Origin: Nitrobacter vulgaris
GTDB taxonomy: Bacteria > Pseudomonadota > Alphaproteobacteria > Rhizobiales > Xanthobacteraceae
Length of the DNA: 64,000 nucleotides
Assembly: GCF_031453995.1 (NCBI RefSeq)
Contig: NZ_JAVDPZ010000008.1
Location: forward strand, 62,001-126,000
Direction of reading: 5' to 3'
Shown here: piece after piece, positions 9,317 to 16,865 of the stretch
Layout: each line of letters begins with the position of its first letter
Position numbering within the stretch: the stretch's first letter is position 1
Position numbers and translations under genes: made by a program
Notes under the pieces: model-generated
The model's database searches: none
Told to the model about the DNA's origin: nothing
What the model saw: the letters and a program-made list of their open reading frames with translations, nothing else

Positions 9317-10969
9317 ATGTTTCGTATCATCCTGTTTCTCGTTCTTATTGCCCTCTCTGCATTGGGCGCCACCTGGATTGCTGATCAGACCGGCACGATC
9401 GTGATGTCGTGGGACGTCTGGCGGATCGAAACGACGCTACCGGTGTTCGCACTCGGGCTGGGCCTGCTGGTCGTTGCCTCGCTCTTGGTCTGGAGCGCGG
9501 TGCGAGGATTGTGGTACGCGCCAACACGTCTCCGCCGCGTGCGCCGGGAGCGCCGGACTGCGCGCGGCAGGGACGCCATTACGCGTGGATTGCTCGCGAT
9601 CGGTTATGGCGATGCCGCCGCCGCACGCAATCATGCCAAGGTTGCCCGGCGTCTAGTGTCGCAGGACCCCTTGGCGTTGCTCTTGCATGCCCAGGCCGCG
9701 CAACTTGACGGCAACGCGGATCGCGCGCAGCGCGCCTTTCGCACCATGGCCGAGCGCGCGGATACGCGGCTATTGGGCTTGCGAGGGCTTTTCATCGAAG
9801 CTCAGCGTGCCGGCGATCCGGCGGCGGCAGTGGCGATCGCGGAAGAAGCGCTTAAAACTTCGCCATCTTCGATATGGGCTTCACAAGCCGCGCTCGGCTT
9901 TCGTTGCGCCAGGGGCGACTGGGCTGGTGCGCTCGCCATCCTCGACAGAAACGTCGCGTCAGGTCGTATCGACAAGGCGCTGTATCGCCGTCAGCGTGGT
10001 GTGCTGCTCACGGCGAGGGCGTTGGAGTTCGAAAAGTCCGATCGCGATTTGTCGCGCCAGAATGTGATGGAGGCGGTGAAGTTCGCGCCGACGCTGGTGC
10101 CGGCCGTGGTGCTCGCAAGCAAGTATCTGAGCGAAGCGAACCAGATGCGGCGCGCGATGCGGATCATCGAAATCGCGTGGCTGGCACAGCCGCATCCCGA
10201 TCTCGCCGATGCCTATGCCCATGTGATGCCGGGAGATTCCGCGCTGCTGCGGTTGGCGCGGGTGGAGAAACTATCGGAAAAAGCGCCTGGTCATCCGGAA
10301 AGCGCGCTGGCGATCGCGCGTGCGGCGCTCGATGCCAGCGAGTTCGCTCGGGCTCGCGATGCTCTGGAGCCGCTGATCGCAGCGCCGACGCAACGCGTTG
10401 CGATGTTGATGGCCGAAATTGAGCATAGAGAGCATGGCGACAGCGGGCGCGCCCGCGCCTGGACGTTGCGAGCCGTACGCGCCCTGCACGATCCGGTCTG
10501 GACCGCAGACGGGTACGTGTCTGACCACTGGCGTCCGGTTTCGCCGGTAACCGGGCGGGTTGACGCGTTTCAGTGGCAGACTCCTTTGGCGGCGCTGCCT
10601 TCGAGCAGGCCTCCCTTGGTCGAGGCGGAAGTTTCGGACCAGATCGTGGCAGATACGCCCCGCGTCGAAGCCTTGCCCGCCGCCGAGGACTCCAAAGCTC
10701 AGGACGTCGCAATACCACCGGTTAATGTCGAAGCTGCATCGTCTGGAATTATTGCCATGCCGGACGAGACTGCGACATCACTGACCCATCACACGCAATC
10801 CGAGGAAGACAAGGCCGGCGCTGTTCCCGACGTGATCCCGATCGTTCGCGCTCCGGACGATCCGGGGGTCGATGACAGTTCCCAAAACGATGGGTTTGTT
10901 GAAGACGATCCCGCAGCTGCGCGCCAGGCCGGAGGGCTGCGGGGGCTCCTGTCACGCCGGGGTAGCTGA
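9317..10969 (+). CDS. hemY: HemY-like membrane protein with TPR region
   Basis: 550 residues from ATG 9317. Two N-terminal transmembrane segments (FRIILFLVLIALSALGATWI, and a second at about residues 40-62) precede the conserved RRARRER-like basic stretch, the ITRGLLAIGYGDAAAARNHA segment and alpha-helical TPR-like repeats up to about residue 370. The C-terminal 150 residues are acidic and probably disordered. This is the COG3898 HemY family, linked to late heme synthesis by genetics but of unclear biochemistry; it is not the protoporphyrinogen oxidase also called HemY in Bacillus. It closes the hemC-hemD-mitofilin-HemY cluster. Confidence 0.9.
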   Translation: MFRIILFLVLIALSALGATWIADQTGTIVMSWDVWRIETTLPVFALGLGLLVVASLLVWSAVRGLWYAPTRLRRVRRERRTARGRDAITRGLLAIGYGDAAAARNHAKVARRLVSQDPLALLLHAQAAQLDGNADRAQRAFRTMAERADTRLLGLRGLFIEAQRAGDPAAAVAIAEEALKTSPSSIWASQAALGFRCARGDWAGALAILDRNVASGRIDKALYRRQRGVLLTARALEFEKSDRDLSRQNVMEAVKFAPTLVPAVVLASKYLSEANQMRRAMRIIEIAWLAQPHPDLADAYAHVMPGDSALLRLARVEKLSEKAPGHPESALAIARAALDASEFARARDALEPLIAAPTQRVAMLMAEIEHREHGDSGRARAWTLRAVRALHDPVWTADGYVSDHWRPVSPVTGRVDAFQWQTPLAALPSSRPPLVEAEVSDQIVADTPRVEALPAAEDSKAQDVAIPPVNVEAASSGIIAMPDETATSLTHHTQSEEDKAGAVPDVIPIVRAPDDPGVDDSSQNDGFVEDDPAAARQAGGLRGLLSRRGS

Positions 10970-11102
10970 ATGCGGCCGGGCGGCGATTTTTACCGGCGGC
11001 GCAGCGGCCGGGTTCTTGCCAAGGGGGATGGTGCCCGATATCAGAGGTCCCGCGCCTCGGGCTGTGGCCTGGGGGCCGCATGCACGGCATGTATGAAGGA
11101 TA

Positions 11103-11178
11103 GCCGCTTTAGCTCAGTTGGTAGAGCACATCATTCGTAATGATGGGGTCAGGTGTTCGAGTCACCTAAGCGGCACCA
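11103..11178 (+). tRNA. tRNA-Thr (anticodon CGU)
   Basis: A 76-base cloverleaf. The acceptor GCCGCTT pairs with AAGCGGC, followed by discriminator A and encoded CCA. The D-loop contains AGTTGGTAGAG, the anticodon stem is CATCA/TGATG with loop TTCGTAA giving CGT, and the T-arm contains GTTCGAGTC. It decodes ACG. It stands alone between the HemY-like gene and a small secreted-protein gene. Confidence 0.97.
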
Positions 11179-11265
11179 CTTCTTTCATCGTTCGATCCCG
11201 CAGATATTGGTGCCGACGGTCGCCGTCGATACAGGCAGATGTCACCTTGACTTGATGGAGCGCCA

Positions 11266-11496
11266 ATGATCCGTTTCGCCGTCATTTTATCGCTTCTTCC
11301 CCTGCTCGCTGGCACCGCCGCGGCGTCGGCGCAGACCGCGGCGGAGAAACGCAATTCCGGGTGCGCGCGCGACGTTGCCAAATATTGCCGAGCCAAAATG
11401 AATGATGGCGACATGGTCGTTCTCACATGCTTGAAGGAACACCGTGCGAAGGTGAGCAAAAAGTGCGCCGAGACCTTGGCGGAGCACGGCCAGTAA
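11266..11496 (+). CDS. Small secreted cysteine-rich-repeat protein
   Basis: A 76-residue precursor. A signal peptide (MIRFAVILSLLPLLAGTAAASA) precedes a mature part of about 54 residues with four cysteines arranged as GCARDVAKYCR and LTCLKEHRAKVSKKCAE. This spacing resembles a single cysteine-rich repeat of the GLG1 type (PF00839), found in small periplasmic proteins of this order. The function is unknown. It is preceded by a reasonable GGAG (11253-11256) and stands alone. Identification is by cysteine spacing only. Confidence 0.75.
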   Translation: MIRFAVILSLLPLLAGTAAASAQTAAEKRNSGCARDVAKYCRAKMNDGDMVVLTCLKEHRAKVSKKCAETLAEHGQ

Positions 11497-11630
11497 CCCA
11501 ACTGCGAGCTGAGTCTTGTCAACGTGTGTAATCCAGCTACGAGAAACTCTGGCGGATGGCGCATGTTTTGCTTTCCGCGCGCTTATGAACGCACTCGTAC
11601 GGCATTCCAAACATTGCGGTAGGCGGACCA

Positions 11631-12110
11631 ATGCTTGATAGATTGCGCCATTTCATCATCGACGTCATATCGCCCGAAGCACCGGACCATCGATCATTCG
11701 ATGAAACCGGTTGCAAGCTTGCGGCGACCGCGCTGTTCATCCATGTCATCTCGCTCGACGGCGAGCCGTCCGACGTGGAAATCCGCAAACTGCACGAGCT
11801 GATCGAAACCCGTTTCGGATTAGATCCCGGCACCGCCAACAAGTTGATCACGTCTGCGACGCTGGCGGAAGGCGAGGCGGTCGATCTTTATCAATTCACC
11901 AGTGTGCTGATGCGCTCGCTGAATGATGAAGATCGCTTGCGTATCGTCGAAATGATGTGGGAGTTGGTGTATGCGGACGGCCGCGTCAGCGAATTCGAGG
12001 AGAATGTCGTGTGGCGCGCTGCTGATCTTCTGGCCATTTCATCGCGCGATCGTATCGAACTCAAGCATCGCGTCGGCAGCAAGAGTTCAGCGCCAGATCC
12101 TGCGATCTGA
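11631..12110 (+). CDS. TerB-like (tellurite-resistance TerB family) protein
   Basis: A 159-residue, all-helical cytoplasmic protein. Features are LAATALFIHVISLDGEPSDVE and, in the second half, MMWELVYADGRVSEFEENVV. The paired acidic 'DGEPSD' and 'ADGRVSEFE' turns are the hallmark of the TerB/COG4103 fold, where they may bind metal. No other ter genes are present, so a tellurite role is not implied. Function unknown. It is separate from its neighbours by more than 100 bases on each side. Confidence 0.82.
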   Translation: MLDRLRHFIIDVISPEAPDHRSFDETGCKLAATALFIHVISLDGEPSDVEIRKLHELIETRFGLDPGTANKLITSATLAEGEAVDLYQFTSVLMRSLNDEDRLRIVEMMWELVYADGRVSEFEENVVWRAADLLAISSRDRIELKHRVGSKSSAPDPAI

Positions 12111-12217
12111 TCGGCAAATGTGCGAAGCAGAACTGAGGGTAGCGCGATAGGCTGGCAGGCCCGTCGTCGCGCCGAACGTTGATCGTGTCATCTTCTAACC
12201 ATTCAAGAGTGCAGATC

Positions 12218-13003
12218 GTGACCCATCCGGTGACATTGATAACAGGCGCTTCCTCCGGGATCGGCGCCGAACTGGCACGGGTGTTCTCCGCGCACGGGCA
12301 CCGGGTGGCCCTGGTCGCCCGGCGTGCCGACCGCCTCCACGCGCTTGCGGCTGAAATCGTCGCATCGGGCCGCATCTCTCCGATCGTGATCCCCTGCGAT
12401 CTCGGGGAGGCCGATGCGGCAGACCGGATCGCTGCGGCGCTCACCGCCGAGAGCGTCGAGGTCATGTATCTCGTGAACAATGCCGGTTATGGATTGTTCG
12501 GCCGCGCCGCCGAACTGGATCGCGCCGCTCAGCTTGCGATGATCGACCTCAATATCCGGGCGCTGACGGATCTGACGTTGCGTTTCGCCGCAAGCGTGAT
12601 CCGGCTGCGCGGCGGTATTCTGAACGTCGGTTCGATTGTAGGATTTCTGCCGGGTCCCGGCATGGCCGTCTATTATGCGTCGAAGGCCTATGTCCTGTCA
12701 TTTAGCGAAGCGCTGCGCGGCGAACTCGGTCCCCGCGGCGTCCGTGTCACTGTGATCTGTCCCGGCCCCGTACCATCGGAATTTCAGGCGCGGGCGGGCG
12801 TGACGCCCGGTTTCGACTCTGCGATCCTGAATGTTTCCGCCAAGGATGTTGCTCAGGACGGCTACCGCGGCCTCATGGCCAATAAAAGGGCCGTGCTGCC
12901 CGGCCTCGGGACCAAGGTGATCCCGTTTCTGCTTCGGTTATTCCCGCGCGATTTCGTCCTGTGGGGAGTGGCCGGCTTCCAAATGCGGAGGCGGCGATCA
13001 TGA
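12218..13003 (+). CDS. Short-chain dehydrogenase/reductase (SDR)
   Basis: About 261 residues from a GTG at 12218 (MTHPVTLITGASSGIGAE). An in-frame TTG at 12179 would add 13 residues that do not look like the family. The NAD(P)-binding motif TGASSGIG is at residues 9-16. NNAG follows, then a serine in NVGSIVGF and the catalytic YYASKAYVLSF (Tyr-x-x-x-Lys). The C-terminus (FLLRLFPRDFVLWGVAGFQMR) is hydrophobic and may touch the membrane. This is a classical SDR; its substrate cannot be told from the sequence. Confidence 0.92.
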   Translation: MTHPVTLITGASSGIGAELARVFSAHGHRVALVARRADRLHALAAEIVASGRISPIVIPCDLGEADAADRIAAALTAESVEVMYLVNNAGYGLFGRAAELDRAAQLAMIDLNIRALTDLTLRFAASVIRLRGGILNVGSIVGFLPGPGMAVYYASKAYVLSFSEALRGELGPRGVRVTVICPGPVPSEFQARAGVTPGFDSAILNVSAKDVAQDGYRGLMANKRAVLPGLGTKVIPFLLRLFPRDFVLWGVAGFQMRRRRS

Positions 13004-13127
13004 CGTCCACCGCCAGCGTCGCCTAAGACCTTCACGCTCTCGAAAAATTCGCGCGGGACGACGACTTTAGCGCCGATCTGTTCGCGGCAACGCTTCTCTT
13101 GAAGAACGGTTCTCTTGAAGGAATCGG

Positions 13128-13203
<76 letters not shown>

Positions 13204-13380
13204 GTCTGCGATCAGCGGCGAATAAACGGGCGCTGCGACCGAAACGCTGTCATTTACAATCCTCGCCAACGGCAAGTCAAGAACGGCCGAAAACAGCGCG
13301 AATCGGCTCTTTGAGCGTCATTTGCCCTGCGTTCCCTTGTTTAGCGGGAACCGAAACGATATTTAGCAGGCTCGCGTTCC

Positions 13381-13431
13381 GAATTCGAAGCTCGTTGCCT
13401 TGGTTGTGTAACAAGGCGAATCTTCGAATTC
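13381..13431. repeat. Nested palindrome (hairpin) between tRNA-Ala and yggT
   Basis: GAATTCGAAG at 13381-13390 is the exact reverse complement of CTTCGAATTC at 13422-13431. Inside it, GCCTTG pairs with CAAGGC around a nine-base loop. The result is a long, slightly bulged hairpin without a T-tract. It does not look like a simple terminator. It may be a mobile or REP-like palindrome or a structured RNA end. Confidence 0.75.
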
Positions 13432-13459
13432 TAGGGGACACGGAAGACCAATACTCCTA

Positions 13460-13532
13460 GTGTGGCTGCAATTCGGAGGTTCTCTTGACGGACTTTTGGC
13501 AAGGTGAAGGAACATCCGAATTGCAGCCACAC
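13460..13532. repeat. 23-bp inverted repeat with 27-base loop
   Basis: The arms 13460-13482 (GTGTGGCTGCAATTCGGAGG plus TTC) and 13510-13532 are reverse complements with a single mismatch. The loop at 13483-13509 contains TTGACG. The remaining 13204-13683 interval holds no gene that I can support. A stem of this length in non-coding DNA suggests a miniature inverted-repeat element or a structured regulatory RNA. I see no second copy in this window. Confidence 0.8.
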
Positions 13533-13683
13533 CAGATACCGGTGGTCAGATCCTGACATTCGCATCCGGTTTCACCGAGCGTTCCTGCGAATGCCAGAAT
13601 CGAACACCACTGGCAAATAAGTCGCGAACGTCAAATTCACTCCACTGGTCGTATTCACGATCAAACCCGCGAGCCAATCCGCC

Positions 13684-13974
13684 ATGCGAGCCATACTGGA
13701 TATCGTCCTTATCATCCTCGACCTCTATGTTTGGCTGCTGATTGCCTCGGCGATCCTGTCATGGCTGATTGCATTCAATGTCGTGAATACCCGCAATCAG
13801 TTCGTCGGCGCGGTGGCTGAGTTTCTGGAGCGGATCACCGAACCCCTGCTGGCGCCGATCCGTCGGTTGCTGCCGAATCTCGGCGGGCTCGACATTTCTC
13901 CGATCATTCTGATTCTGATCATCCTGTTCATGCAGCGAGTCATCACCTATTACATCTATCCTGCGGTGTTCTGA
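13684..13974 (+). CDS. YggT family membrane protein
   Basis: A 96-residue inner-membrane protein with two hydrophobic segments (ILDIVLIILDLYVWLLIASA, and DISPIILILIILFMQRV near the end). Between them is the conserved EPLLAPIRRLLPNLGGLD, the signature of the YggT family. Members are linked to osmotic stress, cell shape and chromosome or septum placement in various bacteria; the biochemistry is unresolved. It lies 11 bases before a DUF167 gene, a pairing (yggT-yggU) seen in many proteobacteria. Confidence 0.92.
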   Translation: MRAILDIVLIILDLYVWLLIASAILSWLIAFNVVNTRNQFVGAVAEFLERITEPLLAPIRRLLPNLGGLDISPIILILIILFMQRVITYYIYPAVF

Positions 13975-13985
13975 CCGGCGGCCTG

Positions 13986-14306
13986 ATGGAGCCGTGGCGG
14001 TATTCTTCGCAGGGCCTCAGCATCGCCCTGCGGGTGACGCCGCGCGGCGGCCGCGACGGGATCGATGGCATTGAAATGTTGGCCGACGGCCGGCCGGTGG
14101 TGAAGGTTCGCGTCCGCGCCGTTGCCGAAGGCGGCGAGGCCAACCGCGCTGTCATGGCGGTGTTGGCTAAGGCGCTGGGTGTGCGGAAAATCGACGTCCG
14201 GATACTTGCGGGAGCGACGTCGCGGCTGAAGCAGGTCGCTGTCGACGGCGACCCCGTTCAACTCGGCAACGCCCTGCGTGAATTGACGGCGGCTCAATCG
14301 AAATAG
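13986..14306 (+). CDS. DUF167 (YggU) family protein
   Basis: A 106-residue protein with the family core: LRVTPRGGRDGIDGIE, VKVRVRAVAEGGEANRAVM and IRILAG-like VRILAGATSRLKQV near the C-terminus. DUF167 proteins have a small alpha/beta fold and no settled function. It starts 11 bases after yggT and ends 18 bases before folD, so yggT-DUF167-folD probably form one transcript. Family assignment is secure. Confidence 0.92.
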   Translation: MEPWRYSSQGLSIALRVTPRGGRDGIDGIEMLADGRPVVKVRVRAVAEGGEANRAVMAVLAKALGVRKIDVRILAGATSRLKQVAVDGDPVQLGNALRELTAAQSK

Positions 14307-14324
14307 CCCGAACTGAGGATCAGC

Positions 14325-15209
14325 ATGGCGGCCAGTATCATCGATGGAAAAGTCATCGCCGCCGATTTGCGTGCGCAGGTGGCCGGTGAGGTGACGCGGA
14401 TGAAGCGTGACCACGGGCTGACGCCGGGTCTCGCCGTGGTGCTGGTCGGCAACGATCCGGCGAGCGAAGTCTATGTCCGCAGCAAGCACAAACAGACCCA
14501 GGCCGCCGGCATGGCGTCGTTCGAGCACATGCTGCCTGCGGATGTCGCGCAGGCCGATGTGTTGGCGCTGATCGCTGAATTGAACGCGGATGCCGCCGTT
14601 CACGGCATTCTGGTGCAATTGCCGCTCCCCAAGGGGCTTGATACCGAGGCGATCATCGCCGCCATCGATCCGGCGAAGGACGTCGATGGGTTGCATCCCT
14701 ACAATGCCGGGCGCCTCGCAGGCGGTCTGTCAGCCTTGTCGCCATGCACGCCGCTTGGCTGCATCATCCTGACCAAAAGCGTGCATTCCTCGCTCGAAGG
14801 TCTGGACGCCATCGTGATCGGCCGTTCCAATCTCGTAGGACGACCGCTGGTGCAGTTGTTGCTCAATGAAAACGCCACGGTGACCATCACGCATTCGCGC
14901 TCCCGCAACCTGCCCGAACTCTGTCGCCGCGCCGATCTGGTTTATGCGGCGGTCGGCAAGGCTGAAATGGTACGCGGCGACTGGCTTAAACCGGGCGCGA
15001 CCGTGATTGATGTCGGCATCACGCGTGTGCCGACAACCGACGGCAAAACGCGGCTGATAGGCGACGTTGCATTCGACGAGGCGATGCAGGTCGCGGGGGC
15101 GGTGACGCCGGTTCCCGGCGGCGTCGGGCAGATGACCGTGGCCTGTCTGCTGGTCAATACGCTGCGCGCGGCCTGTGCGATCAATGGCTTGCCTGCGCCG
15201 ACGGTATGA
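14325..15209 (+). CDS. folD: Bifunctional methylenetetrahydrofolate dehydrogenase/cyclohydrolase
   Basis: A 294-residue cytosolic enzyme that interconverts 5,10-methylene-, 5,10-methenyl- and 10-formyl-tetrahydrofolate. Motifs are VGNDPASEVYVRSKHKQ with the catalytic lysine, VQLPLPKGLD, the NADP-binding GRSNLVGRPLVQLLL, and PVPGGVGQMTVACLL. Length is normal. It is likely the last gene of the yggT-DUF167-folD transcript and is convergent with ppa. Confidence 0.97.
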   Translation: MAASIIDGKVIAADLRAQVAGEVTRMKRDHGLTPGLAVVLVGNDPASEVYVRSKHKQTQAAGMASFEHMLPADVAQADVLALIAELNADAAVHGILVQLPLPKGLDTEAIIAAIDPAKDVDGLHPYNAGRLAGGLSALSPCTPLGCIILTKSVHSSLEGLDAIVIGRSNLVGRPLVQLLLNENATVTITHSRSRNLPELCRRADLVYAAVGKAEMVRGDWLKPGATVIDVGITRVPTTDGKTRLIGDVAFDEAMQVAGAVTPVPGGVGQMTVACLLVNTLRAACAINGLPAPTV

Positions 15210-15317
15210 GCGCCAAGGGCCGTCGTTGCCCGACCTGATTGTTTCTGGGTTTAACGGATGCGCGTGCGACGCGAGCGGCGCCGTTTTTCGAAGACTGTGC
15301 CGGCTGATGACGCTTGA

Positions 15318-15848
15318 TTACGCCCCTCCGGCCCGCGCGATGCCCTCCAGGATCAGTCTGCGGGCGTCGTCCGCGCTGCCCCAGCGCAGCACCTTGACCC
15401 ATTTGCCGGGTTCGAGATCCTTGTAGTGCTCGAAGAAGTGCTGAATCTGCTGCAACGTAATATCCGGCAGGTCGCTGTAGTTTTTTATCCTGTCATAACG
15501 CTGGGTCAGTTTCGACGTCGGGACGGCGATGATTTTCTCGTCGCCCCCGGCCTCGTCCTCCATCAAGAGCACGCCGACGGGCCGCACGCACATTACGGCG
15601 CCCGGCACGATGGCGCGTGTGTTGGCGACGAGGACGTCGCAGGGGTCGCCGTCTTGCGAAAGCGTGTGCGGGATGAAGCCGTAGTTACCGGGATAGCGCA
15701 TCGCGGTATAAAGAAACCGGTCGACCACCAGCGTGCCGGCATCCTTGTCCATCTCGTACTTGATCGGCTCACCGCCGACGGGCACCTCAATGATGACATT
15801 TACCTCATGCGGCGGATTAGGTCCGATCGAGATCGCGTCGATACGCAT
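15318..15848 (-). CDS. ppa: Inorganic pyrophosphatase
   Basis: A 176-residue family I soluble pyrophosphatase that hydrolyses PPi to phosphate, pulling biosynthetic reactions forward. It has EVPVGGEPIKYEMDKD, the active-site signature DGDPCDVLV at about residues 65-73, and PVGVLLMEDEAGGDEKI. Its start ATG is at 15848. It is convergent with folD and separated from the GNAT gene by about 180 bases in which I see nothing specific. Confidence 0.97.
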   Translation of the reverse strand: MRIDAISIGPNPPHEVNVIIEVPVGGEPIKYEMDKDAGTLVVDRFLYTAMRYPGNYGFIPHTLSQDGDPCDVLVANTRAIVPGAVMCVRPVGVLLMEDEAGGDEKIIAVPTSKLTQRYDRIKNYSDLPDITLQQIQHFFEHYKDLEPGKWVKVLRWGSADDARRLILEGIARAGGA

Positions 15849-16032
15849 TGGGGCTCCATGATTGAAGAGCGTCGGTCAACATATGGTCGTCATACGCTGG
15901 CTTGACGCGCGTATCTATCTATCTTCGAGAAAAGTCTTCCGAAAAATGATGGATGGCCCGGCACAGGGGATGCCGAACGGCAATGCCCGCCATTGACCGA
16001 GAACTGAAGAATGACGATCAGAGATCTGGCTT

Positions 16033-16542
16033 CTAACTCGTCCAGGCGAACGCCATCTTGTCCAGCGACTTCGGCCCGAACCTCTCGGAGGAGCGGGCGA
16101 CCATGCGGCCACCGAGCGCGCGATAGAATTCCATCGCCGGCTCGTTGTCGGACAACGCCCAGGTCACCATGCTTTTCAGCCCGCTCTGTATCAAATCGCG
16201 CCGCGCCGCGGTGAACAGCCGCCGGCCGAAGCCCAAGCCCTGGAATTCGGGGCGCAGGTAAAGCTCGTAAATTTCGCCTTCGTACTGCAGGCTGCGGGCG
16301 CGGTTGCGGCCGTAGTTGGCATAGCCTGCAACCTGCTCGCCGAAAACCAGAACGCTGATACGACTGCCCTTGCGGATCGCGCTGTCCCACCAGTGCGGGC
16401 CGCGCCGGTTGATCAGCTTTTCCAGCTCCGCGCCGGGGATGATGCCCTGATAGGCCGAACGCCAGGACTCGTCATGGGTTGCTGCGACCGCGGATGCATC
16501 CGCGATCTTGGCCGGCCGGAGTTCGATCAGGATCGTGCTCAT
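16033..16542 (-). CDS. GNAT family N-acetyltransferase
   Basis: 169 residues from ATG 16542 (MSTILIELRPAKIADASA); an ATG 42 bases upstream is possible. The acetyl-CoA binding motif A is LYLRPEFQGLGFGRRLF, preceded by the beta-strand EGEIYE and followed by ALSDNEPAMEFYRALGG. The acceptor substrate is unknown. A perfect TTAA-N7-TTAA site lies about 45 bases upstream (16587-16601), which could put the gene under CtrA; that is inference from the motif. Confidence 0.88.
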   Translation of the reverse strand: MSTILIELRPAKIADASAVAATHDESWRSAYQGIIPGAELEKLINRRGPHWWDSAIRKGSRISVLVFGEQVAGYANYGRNRARSLQYEGEIYELYLRPEFQGLGFGRRLFTAARRDLIQSGLKSMVTWALSDNEPAMEFYRALGGRMVARSSERFGPKSLDKMAFAWTS

Positions 16543-16586
16543 GTTCCGATCAAAGCAAGTCGGCGCGCCGTCTTCAAGGTCCATCG

Positions 16587-16601
16587 TTAATTAAGGGTTA
16601 A
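16587..16601. promoter_or_regulatory. Candidate CtrA box (TTAA-N7-TTAA)
   Basis: TTAA at 16587-16590 and TTAA at 16598-16601 are separated by seven bases, matching the full CtrA consensus. The site lies upstream of the minus-strand GNAT gene. The rest of 16543-16865 contains no gene that I can support, except the open stretch noted in the findings. Confidence 0.45.
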
Positions 16602-16865
16602 AATGTGCATTTCGCACATCACGAGTGCGACGTTTTGTATCGAAAAGGGACAGTCATGGCGCGGGCGCCGCGATCCTTCGACAGAAATCGGTTGGAGGTA
16701 TCGTGACGTCTGCATGGGCAGACCTGTTCAGCTCGACCGGTCCAACAAACGCACGACGGTATCGGAGGAAATAACCGGCACGAGAAAGTTGTTGGTGCGC
16801 TCCAACGCACCCGCAAGCTGTCCAGATTTCTTCGTGCCGTTCGTATTGCCGATGACGATAGGGGA

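Noticed and set aside
16619..16816. 65-codon minus-strand frame between GNAT and amine oxidase genes
   Set aside because: Unnatural composition; a different frame in the same place looks more protein-like and is reported as a finding instead.
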